DNA of 64,000 nucleotides. It comes from Pseudomonas brassicacearum (GTDB lineage Bacteria; Pseudomonadota; Gammaproteobacteria; Pseudomonadales; Pseudomonadaceae). Shown piece by piece: positions 1-7,975 of the stretch. A program made the translations under genes and the position numbers. Under the pieces are notes generated by a model that was not told where the DNA came from, did not search any database, and was given only the letters and a program-made list of their open reading frames with translations. The stretch spans positions 2,728,001 through 2,792,000 of the forward strand of contig NZ_CP045701.2 of assembly GCF_009601685.2 (NCBI RefSeq), given 5' to 3'. The stretch's first letter is position 1. Each line of letters opens with the position of its first letter.

Positions 1-577
1 CCGCGGCGCGAGTGGGCACACCCAGGGATTTGAGCAGGCTTGAGACATGGATGCGCACCGTGAACGGGGAAATGCCCAGGTCCCTGGCTATCTCCTTGTT
101 GGTCTTGCCGGCGGCGATCAAGCCAAGCACTTGCCGTTGGCGCGCGGTCAGTTGGGAAAGTGCATCGTCCAGGATCGCGTTTTCGGCTTGATACTTCACC
201 ACCACTTCGCCTTCGCGTATTGCCATGATGGCCTCGGCAATACCGGCGGGGTCGATATTCTTGCCGATGAAGCCGTCGGCACCCAGCGCCATCACCTGGG
301 AAATAACATCGACATCATCCATCATTGAAACCACGATGATCGAGGTGCGTTTGAACTCACTGCGCAACTGGCCGATCACTTGCAGCGATTTGATCCCGGG
401 AAAGCGCAAGTCGAGTATCAGCGAGTCCACTTCCATCCCTGAACGTGCCAGCGCCAATACTTCATCCAGGTTGCCAGCTTGTTCTATGGTGGCCTTCGGC
501 AGAAGCCGTTCGATGGTTCTCAACATACCTTCACGAAACAAGGGATGGTCATCTGCCACAATAACTCTGCACGTCAT
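1..577 (-). CDS. NarL/FixJ-family response regulator, truncated by window edge
   Basis: The reverse strand is open from an ATG at 577 to the left edge (about 192 codons, 3' end missing). The translation has an N-terminal receiver domain with the acidic pair in VADDHP, a phospho-acceptor Asp in LILDLRFPG and a conserved Lys in GFIGKN. A LuxR-type helix-turn-helix follows ([19 protein letters not shown], then [10 protein letters not shown]). This is a two-component DNA-binding output protein. The divergently encoded hybrid sensor kinase starts only about 100 bp away, so the two are probably partners. Target genes cannot be deduced here. Confidence 0.9.
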   Translation of the reverse strand, partial: MTCRVIVADDHPLFREGMLRTIERLLPKATIEQAGNLDEVLALARSGMEVDSLILDLRFPGIKSLQVIGQLRSEFKRTSIIVVSMMDDVDVISQVMALGADGFIGKNIDPAGIAEAIMAIREGEVVVKYQAENAILDDALSQLTARQRQVLGLIAAGKTNKEIARDLGISPFTVRIHVSSLLKSLGVPTRAA

Positions 578-674
578 GCTTCAGATCCTTCTGATCTTCC
601 AGTTCACGAATCGTAACCTAAACTGCCCCCTTGGGTTTCAAGTTTGAAACAACCTTTCATGTTGGAATAATCCA

Positions 675-2288
675 GTGACTATGACGGAAAAGAATAGCGA
701 GCTTGATCAGGCTACCTTGAGATTGACGGTCGGGGCCTGCGCTTCACTCTACGTCATTGTGGTGGCCTGTCTGGCCAGTGACTTCGATACCTATGTACCG
801 ATCCTGTGGTACATGGCCTTTTTCTTCGGCGTCGCGGTCCCGCTGCGCATGGCGATCAAGCGCTGGCCCGGGCACTTCTTCCTGCGTCGTCTTTTTGCCA
901 TGACCCTCGACTATGCAAGCCTCGCCTTCGCCTTGATCGTGGGTGGAGAAGGCACGCTACCGGTCTACGCTGCATTGCTCTGGGTCACGCTGGGCAATGG
1001 CATGCGCTTCGGCTCGCGCTACCTGGCGCTGGCAACCGTTATCGCGCTGTCGACCCTGGTGGTGATTTTCCTGCTCACGCCGTTCTGGCGTGGCCAGCCC
1101 TACCTGTTCCTGATGCTGATCGTCACCACCATCGTGGTACCTGCCTACGCGCATATCCTGCTGACCCGAACCCGCATCGCTTCGGAGGAGGCGATTGCCG
1201 CGAACCAGGAGAAATCCCGCTTCCTGGCCCAGGCCAGCCATGACCTGCGCCAACCGATCCACTCGATCGGCTTGTTCACCGCCTGCCTGCGCGATGCCCG
1301 GTTGGGCCAGGAAGAGTTGCGACTGGTGGACAACATCGACCGCTCGTTGCACATCGTCTCGCAGCTGTTTCGTTCCATCCTCGATATCTACACCCTCGAT
1401 AACGGGCAGCTTGAGCCGCAGGCCGAGCCCGTACACTTGGGCGCGTTGCTGCAGGACGTGGTCAAGCAGAACACCGAAGCGGCGCGCTGGGCCGGTGTCG
1501 AGTTGCGCCTGCGGCCTTGCCGGCATTGGGTCAATGTCAACGCCGGCCTGTTGGCGACCATGGTGCAGAACCTGGTCTCCAACACACTCAAATATGCCTC
1601 CGGCCAACCGGTGTTGATCGGCGTGCGGCCGAAAGGCAGCGGCCTGGCCATCGTCATCTACGACAAGGGCCGGGGCATTGCCGCCGAACACCTGCCCGAG
1701 GTGTTCAAGGAGTTCTATCGGGTGCGCCACGTCCGTGACAAAGACGTCGAGGGGTTGGGCCTGGGGTTGTCCATCGTCAAGCGAATCAGCCACCTGATCA
1801 ATCTGGACATCCAACTGGACTCCCGGCTCGGCAGAGGTACCCGCGCGATGATCCAGGGGCTGGAAACGGTCGCGCCAAGGGCGATGGTGGACAGGCCGGT
1901 GTCCACCCATAGCCGTTTGCAAGGGCTGCGAGTGTGCCTGGTGGAGGATGACGCCAACGTGCTGATGGCGACCTCCGCGCTATTGGAGAAGTGGGGGTGC
2001 GAAGTGCAAACCCACAGCGACGGGGTGGGCGTGACCAGCGACTGCGACATCATCATTGCCGACTTCGACCTGGGCACGAAGGTCTCCGGTTCCGAATGCA
2101 TCGCCGCGATTCGCGAACAACGGGGTTGGGAAGTCCCCGCCATGATCATGACCGGCCATGAAATCGAAAGAATTCGCCATGCGCTGCACCACATGAACAT
2201 TTCGATCCTGGCCAAGCCCGTGCGGCCTCCGGAGTTGCGGGCGACCTTGCTCGAGCTGACCAAGAACTTTGCCAGCGTCAGGACCTGA
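675..2288 (+). CDS. Hybrid sensor histidine kinase with C-terminal receiver
   Basis: The 537-residue protein has a hydrophobic N-terminal sensor region (about residues 15-165, several membrane segments), then a HisKA dimerisation helix with phospho-acceptor His189 in QASHDLRQPIHS. A HATPase domain follows (N-box NLVSNTLKYA, G-boxes DKGRGIA and GLGLGLSIV), and a C-terminal receiver from about residue 415 (VCLVEDDANV, Asp in IIADFDLG). It should autophosphorylate and relay to its own receiver and to the divergent NarL-type regulator. The GTG at 675 has GGAA seven bases upstream; an ATG two codons later is an alternative start. The stimulus is unknown; no periplasmic ligand domain is evident. 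Confidence 0.9.
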   Translation: MTMTEKNSELDQATLRLTVGACASLYVIVVACLASDFDTYVPILWYMAFFFGVAVPLRMAIKRWPGHFFLRRLFAMTLDYASLAFALIVGGEGTLPVYAALLWVTLGNGMRFGSRYLALATVIALSTLVVIFLLTPFWRGQPYLFLMLIVTTIVVPAYAHILLTRTRIASEEAIAANQEKSRFLAQASHDLRQPIHSIGLFTACLRDARLGQEELRLVDNIDRSLHIVSQLFRSILDIYTLDNGQLEPQAEPVHLGALLQDVVKQNTEAARWAGVELRLRPCRHWVNVNAGLLATMVQNLVSNTLKYASGQPVLIGVRPKGSGLAIVIYDKGRGIAAEHLPEVFKEFYRVRHVRDKDVEGLGLGLSIVKRISHLINLDIQLDSRLGRGTRAMIQGLETVAPRAMVDRPVSTHSRLQGLRVCLVEDDANVLMATSALLEKWGCEVQTHSDGVGVTSDCDIIIADFDLGTKVSGSECIAAIREQRGWEVPAMIMTGHEIERIRHALHHMNISILAKPVRPPELRATLLELTKNFASVRT

Positions 2289-2487
2289 CATCTGTTCGGG
2301 CCATTCCTCGTTCTTCCACCATTCCATTTCATGAAACGGTGGATTGCAGTTTGTGCGTATTCCTGCGCCGCCGCTTTGGGCAGAAGATGACCCCAGCCAC
2401 TTGCACAACCGTGCAAACGATGGCGGAGAATCCCAAACCGAAGCGCACTGGCGCAGGCGTTCATGCTGCGAGCGCGAGGAGTAGCTG

Positions 2488-4542
2488 ATGGACGAAGCCT
2501 TGCAAGCAAAAACCTCGCCCTGGCACGAAGGAGAGCTGGCCTTGCAGCGCTCCGTCGGGGCAGTCGACATGATGGCCAGTGTCGGTCAACGGCAATTGGC
2601 GCGCACGTGGATGCCGGACCAGCACCGGGAGTTCTATGCCCAGTTGCCTTTCGTGGTGCTGGGGGCGGTGAATCGGCAAGGCGACGTCTGGGCGACCCTG
2701 CGCGCTGGGCAACCGGGCTTCATGAACTCGCCCGATCCGCAGACCCTGCACATCAACCTTGCGCCTGAGCCGAACGACCCGGCCCAGGAGGGCATGGGCG
2801 AGGGCGATGCCATCGGGATGCTGGGCATCGAGTTGCACACCCGCCGGCGCAACCGCATGAACGGTGTCGTACGTCGTCAGCTTGCCCCGGGGCTCGAGAT
2901 TTCAGTGAGCCAGGCGTATGGCAACTGCCCTCGCTACATCAACCTGCGCCAGTATCACTTTGTCGACGCGCAGGCCGTGGCGCCGCGTCAACTGACCGTG
3001 TCAGACCCGCTGGTGCGGCGCCTGGTGACGGCGGCCGACTCGTTCTATATCGCCACCTATGTGGTGCGCGATGGCGAGCGGCAGGTCGATGCGTCTCACC
3101 GTGGCGGCAAGCCGGGGTTTGTGCGCATGGATGAAGACGGATCGCTGACCATTCCGGACTTTTCCGGCAACCTGTTCTTCAACACGCTGGGCAACATCCT
3201 GCTCAACCCACGGGCCGGGCTGGTGTTCGTCGATTTCCAGACGGGCGATCTGCTGCAAATGAGTGGCTCGGCGCAAGTGCTGCTGGACGATCCCGAGATC
3301 AGCGCGTTCCAAGGCGCCGAGCGGCTGTTGCGCTTTATCCCGCAACGCATCGTTTATCGCCCAGCCGCCATTGCGCTGCGCTGGACGGACCAGGACGAAG
3401 GCGACTCGCCCAATTCATTGATGACCGGCAGTTGGGAGCAGGCCGCCGAGCGCTTGCAGGCCGAGGCGCTGCGTAGCCGCTGGCGTGCGTTGCGGGTCGC
3501 GCGGGTGGTGGATGAGAGCCACAACATTCGCTCGTTCTACTTGCAGGCGAGCGATGGCTTGGGTTTGCCCCGGTTTGAAGCCGGGCAACATTTGCCGGTG
3601 CGGATCCTGCTGGAAGGGCAGAACGCACCATCGATCCGGACCTACAGCGTATCCAGTGCGCCGTCGGATGATTTCTTGCGCATCAGCGTCAAGCGCGATG
3701 GCTCGGTGTCGTCCCATCTGCATGATCAAGTGCAAGCGCTGCACGAGATCGAGGCGCGGGCGCCTCAGGGCCATTTCACCGTCCAGGCCACCGAGCGACG
3801 CCCATTGGTCTTGTTGGCCGCAGGGGTGGGCATTACGCCGCTGTTGTCGATGCTGCGCGAGGTGGTTTACCAGGGGCAACGTATCAGCCGCATGCGCCCG
3901 GTCTGGCTGGTGCAAAGCGCTCGCTCGGTGGCCGATCTGGCGTTCCGTGACGAAATCGACGAACTGGCCGCCCGTGCTGGCGACAAGCTCAAGGTTGTGC
4001 GCATGGTCAGCCAACCGCCCACCGAGAGAGAGGACGCCGAAGGCTATGACCTGGCGGGCCGGATCGATGTGGAGCTGCTCAAGAAACTGCTGCCGCTCAA
4101 CGACTACGACTTCTATTTGTGCGGGCCGGGCAGCTTTACCCAGGCGCTGTACGACGGGCTGCGCAAGCTGCGCATCCCTGACGATCGCATCCACGCGGAA
4201 ACCTTCGGCCCCTCCACACTTGTGCGGGATCTCGAAGTCAGCATGCCAGCGCCCCAGCAAGTGCCGGTTGCGAGTGAAGCGGTGAAGGTCTTGTTCGCCA
4301 GCTCTGGCAAGGAGGCACGTTGGGAGCCCGGCAGTGGGACGCTGCTGGAACTGGCCGAAGCGCGCGGCCTGAACCCGGAATTCAGTTGCCGCGGCGGTTC
4401 CTGTGGAACCTGCAAAACCCGCTTGAGCCGCGGTCAGGTGCACTACCTGAGCCTGCCGGCCGAACCGGTTGGTGAAGGTGAGGTGCTGATCTGTTGCGCC
4501 GTACCGGCCCAGGGGAGCGAGCCGTTGGTGCTTGAGGTTTAG
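2488..4542 (+). CDS. PNPOx-like flavoprotein fused to ferredoxin reductase and 2Fe-2S ferredoxin
   Basis: A 684-residue three-part redox fusion. About residues 1-310 resemble the pyridoxamine-phosphate-oxidase-like FMN fold (conserved DFSGNLFFNTLGN). About 325-575 are a ferredoxin-NADP reductase module with the FAD motif RTYSVSSAP, the nicotinamide-binding LLAAGVGITPLLSML and YLCGPGSF. The C-terminus is a plant-type ferredoxin with cysteines in FSCRGGSCGTCK and a fourth in LICCAVP. The arrangement predicts NAD(P)H to FAD to 2Fe-2S electron flow, with the PNPOx-like part as possible catalytic or substrate domain. A good GAGGAG ribosome site precedes the ATG. The physiological substrate is unknown. 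Confidence 0.88.
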   Translation: MDEALQAKTSPWHEGELALQRSVGAVDMMASVGQRQLARTWMPDQHREFYAQLPFVVLGAVNRQGDVWATLRAGQPGFMNSPDPQTLHINLAPEPNDPAQEGMGEGDAIGMLGIELHTRRRNRMNGVVRRQLAPGLEISVSQAYGNCPRYINLRQYHFVDAQAVAPRQLTVSDPLVRRLVTAADSFYIATYVVRDGERQVDASHRGGKPGFVRMDEDGSLTIPDFSGNLFFNTLGNILLNPRAGLVFVDFQTGDLLQMSGSAQVLLDDPEISAFQGAERLLRFIPQRIVYRPAAIALRWTDQDEGDSPNSLMTGSWEQAAERLQAEALRSRWRALRVARVVDESHNIRSFYLQASDGLGLPRFEAGQHLPVRILLEGQNAPSIRTYSVSSAPSDDFLRISVKRDGSVSSHLHDQVQALHEIEARAPQGHFTVQATERRPLVLLAAGVGITPLLSMLREVVYQGQRISRMRPVWLVQSARSVADLAFRDEIDELAARAGDKLKVVRMVSQPPTEREDAEGYDLAGRIDVELLKKLLPLNDYDFYLCGPGSFTQALYDGLRKLRIPDDRIHAETFGPSTLVRDLEVSMPAPQQVPVASEAVKVLFASSGKEARWEPGSGTLLELAEARGLNPEFSCRGGSCGTCKTRLSRGQVHYLSLPAEPVGEGEVLICCAVPAQGSEPLVLEV

Positions 4543-4554
4543 GCGGCCTGGCTG

Positions 4555-4569
4555 TTTCACCAGGTGAAA
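4555..4569. repeat. 15-bp perfect palindrome
   Basis: TTTCACC-A-GGTGAAA lies just after the redox fusion gene and about 90 bp upstream of the glutathione transferase remnant. It is symmetric enough to be an operator half-site pair, but no T-run follows, so a terminator role is unlikely. Confidence 0.4.
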
Positions 4570-4660
4570 GGGTGGCTTGTAAAAGCGGGTTATTCCGCTG
4601 TCCGGGACAGGAGCAGAGGATAGCGCCATCGACGCGATCACCGCTTCGGGCCAAAAAAAC

Positions 4661-4825
4661 ATGGAGTACGTCATGTCTGAGAAAGCGCTCGAACTTTATC
4701 TCCACCCGCTGTCGGGGCACGCCCATCGTGTCGAGCTGATGCTCTCGCTGTTGGCCTGCCAACGCTCGGACTACATCGTCGAGCGCCTGCGCGAGCACCC
4801 GGCCCTGCGAGCGGATGTTTCTTGA
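4661..4825 (+). pseudogene. Glutathione S-transferase N-terminal remnant
   Basis: A short frame (54 codons from ATG 4661; a second in-frame ATG at 4673) begins with the typical GST thioredoxin-fold start, SEKALELYLHPLSGHAHRVE, but runs into an unrecognised tail and stops after about 30 more residues. A full GST needs about 200 residues, so the glutathione site and the entire helical domain are missing. The most economical reading is an internal deletion that left the first helix joined to other sequence. The AraC gene on the other strand ends 3 bp away, suggesting it once regulated this GST. Confidence 0.6.
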
Positions 4826-4828
4826 ATA

Positions 4829-5752
4829 TCAGCTCGCGCTTGGGCCCAGCATCCCGCGGCGCACGCGTCCTGGCGCCTCGCCGTAGAGCTCCTTGAATTT
4901 CTTGCTGAACGCGGCCTGGGATTGGTAGCCAACCTGTACGGCAATATCGCTCAGCCCCAAGTGTGAGTGGCTGAGCAGGCTGAAGGCCAACTCCATGCGT
5001 ACTTGCGTCAACAACACCCACGGCGAGACGCCGGCCACCTTGACGAATGCGCGCATGAAGTTGGCCCGGGACATGCTCGCGATGTCCGCCAGGCCTTGGA
5101 TGGTCCACTCGTGCGCAGGGTCCGCCAGCATCGCCTGCCAGGCCCGGCCCAGGCGTTTATCGCCGAGCAGGGCCAGCGAGCCGCTGTCCTGACCCTGGCT
5201 GGCCAGGTGTGCACGCAGGATCAGGGTGAACAGCGCCTGGGACAGGGCATCGAGCAAGAAGCGCGCGCCGACCTTGTCCCCATCCGCTTCTGCGCGCATG
5301 ACCGCCACCAGCGCCGGTAACGGTCCATTGGCCGGTAATGCGCCGCTGGGAATCACCAGGTATTCGGGCAAGGCACCGAACAGCAACGAAGCCCGGTTGA
5401 AATGAAAGCCCCCGCAAAGCATGTCCAGCTCCGCGCTGGCGCCGCCAATGCGATGAATCGGCAAGGTGCCCCCGGTCACAACTCGGGGGGAGGTCGGCGT
5501 CACTGTTTTGCCAGGGCTGTGCATGAGGTGGGGCGCGCCTCGCGGCAACAGCAGGATGTCACCGGCGCGCATGGGCAAGCGCTGCCCATCGGCAAGCTCG
5601 ACACGGCATTCACCGGCCAGCACGATGTGATAGGGCGCTATGCCCAGGGCTTGCTGCCCGTGATCCAGGGCCCAGTCACCCTGGAACTGACAGCGCAGGT
5701 CCAGGCTGCCGCGCACGTTGGCCAGGCTGATGAGTTTATCGATCGCATTCAT
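4829..5752 (-). CDS. AraC-family transcriptional regulator with N-terminal cupin
   Basis: A 307-residue protein with a cupin-type ligand or dimerisation domain in the first half (MRAGDILLLPRGAPHLMHS) and a C-terminal AraC double helix-turn-helix (LADIASMSRANFMRAFVK, then SDIAVQVGYQSQAAFSKKFK). The architecture matches the cupin_6 AraC group. It is transcribed divergently from the AhpD-like gene 110 bp away and is its probable regulator. The divergent region holds no obvious operator that I can name. Its other neighbour is the GST remnant. Confidence 0.9.
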   Translation of the reverse strand: MNAIDKLISLANVRGSLDLRCQFQGDWALDHGQQALGIAPYHIVLAGECRVELADGQRLPMRAGDILLLPRGAPHLMHSPGKTVTPTSPRVVTGGTLPIHRIGGASAELDMLCGGFHFNRASLLFGALPEYLVIPSGALPANGPLPALVAVMRAEADGDKVGARFLLDALSQALFTLILRAHLASQGQDSGSLALLGDKRLGRAWQAMLADPAHEWTIQGLADIASMSRANFMRAFVKVAGVSPWVLLTQVRMELAFSLLSHSHLGLSDIAVQVGYQSQAAFSKKFKELYGEAPGRVRRGMLGPSAS

Positions 5753-5862
5753 TTGAGCGTTTCGCCAAAAAAACTGAGCGCATTGAGCAAACCCGAGTGG
5801 CGCCAGGGTGAAAAACTGAGGGCGTCAAAACAGTACACCCAACCCACTCAGGAGTTAATGCC

Positions 5863-6210
5863 ATGTTCAATAACTGGTCCGAAATGTTGCCCACCATTCA
5901 GAAAGCTTTCGGCGCGCTGGGCCGCAGCAACCCGAAAATGGTCAAGGCCTATATGGCGTTAGGAGAAGCCGCCAGCGAAAACAATGTACTCGATGCCAAG
6001 ACCCGCGAGCTGATCTCGATCGCCATCGCCGTCACCACCCGCTGCGACGGTTGCATCGCCGCCCACACGGACGCGGCGATCAAGTCCGGCGCGAGTCGCG
6101 AGGAGGTCGCAGCGGCCTTGGCAACCGCGATTTCGTTGAATGCGGGGGCGGCCTATATCTACTCGCTGCGCTCGCTTGAGGCGTATGACATGCTGAAAGC
6201 GCCGGTGTGA
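5863..6210 (+). CDS. Carboxymuconolactone decarboxylase/AhpD-family protein
   Basis: A compact 115-residue helical protein with the AhpD-type redox motif C61-D-G-C64 followed by His68 (CDGCIAAH) and the downstream SREEVAAALATAISLNAG segment. Members with this CxxC motif act as peroxidase or disulfide-relay components, whereas true carboxymuconolactone decarboxylases lack it. The ATG has AGGAGTTA upstream. A divergent AraC regulator is adjacent and a strong hairpin follows the stop, so it is probably monocistronic. The exact substrate is unknown. Confidence 0.85.
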   Translation: MFNNWSEMLPTIQKAFGALGRSNPKMVKAYMALGEAASENNVLDAKTRELISIAIAVTTRCDGCIAAHTDAAIKSGASREEVAAALATAISLNAGAAYIYSLRSLEAYDMLKAPV

Positions 6211-6216
6211 TTTGTA

Positions 6217-6256
6217 TGTGTGTATATCCGTTGCTGCGGCAACGGATATACACACA
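6217..6256 (+). terminator. Long perfect hairpin after the AhpD-like gene
   Basis: Two exactly complementary 18-base arms (6217-6234 and 6239-6256) are separated by the tetraloop TGCG, starting 7 bases after the stop codon. There is no U-tract after the stem, so it may end transcription inefficiently, act as a 3' stability element, or be an operator-like palindrome. Confidence 0.5.
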
Positions 6257-6420
6257 ACACCCCCTCAAATTGCTGGCGAAGGCTGGCGTCTTTGTGATGC
6301 GGATGCTGAAGCAAACGCCGATCAGATAACGCAGAACCCATGGCGAGGAGAGCTCCTCCATTTCAATGTAGAGAACTAACCCATCGAGCCATTGCTCCTA
6401 ATACAAATACCAGGATCAAC

Positions 6421-6975
6421 GTGCGGGTCGCGCCAATGGAAAATGTCAGTGTCTACACAATCGGTCATTCAACCAGGACCATTGAGCAGTTTGTGCAGAC
6501 ATTGAAAAGCTTCAACGTCGAGATGATCGTCGACGTCAGGACCGTTCCCAGATCGCGGACAAATCCTCAGTACAACCTCGATACGCTCCCGGAACAGTTG
6601 GCGCCCTTCGGTATCGAGCATGAGCAGATTCGGGAACTGGGCGGACTGCGGAAAAAATCCAGGATCATTCCCGATGACCTCAATGGATTCTGGGAAAATC
6701 GCAGCTTTCACAATTACGCGGATTACGCGTTGTCGGACGAGTTCGAGAAGGGGCTTGAACGGCTCATGACGCTCAGCCGGACCCGACGATGCGCCATCAT
6801 GTGTGCCGAAGCAGTCTGGTGGCGTTGCCATCGGCGGATCATCGCGGACTACTTATTGCTCCGTGACAGGGAGGTCTTCCATATCATGGACAAAGACAAG
6901 GCCAACAAAGCCGTATTGAATCCTGCCGCGAAGGTGCAAGGGTTGAAGCTGACATACCCTGCAATCCAGGCTTGA
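6421..6975 (+). CDS. DUF488 family protein
   Basis: About 184 residues with the family hallmarks: an early YTIGHSTRTIEQF motif, IVDVRTVPRSR, and near the C-terminus CAEAVWWRCHRRIIADYLL. DUF488 proteins are small cytoplasmic proteins of unknown biochemical role. I chose GTG 6421 because AGGA sits five bases upstream. ATG 6436 is the alternative and gives a product beginning directly at the conserved core. The frame remains open upstream to 6340, but that extension is not conserved in character. It is convergent with the next AraC gene. Confidence 0.85.
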   Translation: MRVAPMENVSVYTIGHSTRTIEQFVQTLKSFNVEMIVDVRTVPRSRTNPQYNLDTLPEQLAPFGIEHEQIRELGGLRKKSRIIPDDLNGFWENRSFHNYADYALSDEFEKGLERLMTLSRTRRCAIMCAEAVWWRCHRRIIADYLLLRDREVFHIMDKDKANKAVLNPAAKVQGLKLTYPAIQA

Positions 6976-6994
6976 GCAAGCGCCGGATAAACGA

Positions 6995-7876
6995 TCACCT
7001 CAGCGGCAGAAAAAGCTCGGTAATGGTTTCGTTCTCTGCAACGTCCGGAAAGAACGTCATGCGCTGGCAATAGAGCGGGAAATTTCCCGGTTCCTCACCA
7101 CTGGCCGGCAGCCACTCCCTGTACAGGTACGACGCGGCGGGTTCGAGATTATCGGCTCCCCCCTCGACCCGCAGGACTGCACAGCGACCGGCCGGAATGC
7201 AGCCTTCCTTGATCGCTTGCCCGTTCGGCACGATCGGCTGGTCCGTTCCTGCGCATAAATCCAGGCGATAGTCTTCCGGGGGCGTCGTGTGCGGGTCAGC
7301 GTGGAATACGTTGAAGGTCGGACTGATCGGCGGGATCAGGCCGACACTGCGCCGCCAGGCAATGAAACGTTGGATCGTCGTACCGAGCGTCGAGGGATCG
7401 CCTCGGTGTTCCATGATCGCGACGGTTGTCACCGCAACCCTGCGGATCTGTACGTCGCTGGGCTGATAGAGGGTGGGCATGAGACTGTTCCTCGCTGTGC
7501 GCAATGGCTTGAACGTCGTACTCCAGCGCTCCCAGTCGGGAGCCTTGCGGAAACTCGATGGTTGTTGTCCCACGCGTTGTCGAAATACACGGGCAAAGGC
7601 GTCAGGTGCGGTGTAACCAGCGTCCATGGCGATATCCGTGATCGTTTCACGTTCGCGAAATGCCAGCTTGTAGGAGGCGCGTTTCATGCGGGCGAGTTGG
7701 ACATAGCGATTCAAGGGCAAATTGAACGTCGCCATGAACTGCCGGTGAAAATGGTATTTCGAAAAAGCCGCAACGCCACTCAACGTATCCAGGTCCATGC
7801 TGTCATCAAGATGCAGGTCAATGTAATCGAGCACCTTCTGCATCCGGGACTGGTAGCGCTTGTGTGTGTCGGTCAT
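6995..7876 (-). CDS. AraC-family regulator with GyrI-like effector domain
   Basis: A 293-residue protein whose N-terminus is an AraC DNA-binding module (VLDYIDLHLDDSMDL, then AFSKYHFHRQF and DAGYTAPDAFARVFRQ). Its C-terminal half is a GyrI/SbmC-like small-molecule-binding domain (RRVAVTTVAIMEHRGDP, EGCIPAGRCAVLRVEG). This is the Rob/SoxS-like plan in which the C-terminal domain binds a hydrophobic inducer. The start at 7876 follows GGGAGA. It lies 99 bp downstream of, and on the same strand as, the MFS gene, so regulation of that efflux pump is plausible. Confidence 0.88.
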   Translation of the reverse strand: MTDTHKRYQSRMQKVLDYIDLHLDDSMDLDTLSGVAAFSKYHFHRQFMATFNLPLNRYVQLARMKRASYKLAFRERETITDIAMDAGYTAPDAFARVFRQRVGQQPSSFRKAPDWERWSTTFKPLRTARNSLMPTLYQPSDVQIRRVAVTTVAIMEHRGDPSTLGTTIQRFIAWRRSVGLIPPISPTFNVFHADPHTTPPEDYRLDLCAGTDQPIVPNGQAIKEGCIPAGRCAVLRVEGGADNLEPAASYLYREWLPASGEEPGNFPLYCQRMTFFPDVAENETITELFLPLR

Positions 7877-7975
7877 GGTTTTCTCCCGTTGAGGACACCA
7901 GCATGAGGCCGACAAGCAAAATGCGCTCGACCGATCTTGCTGTCTTGAGCGCCCAGCCTGGTGACAGGCCATGCA

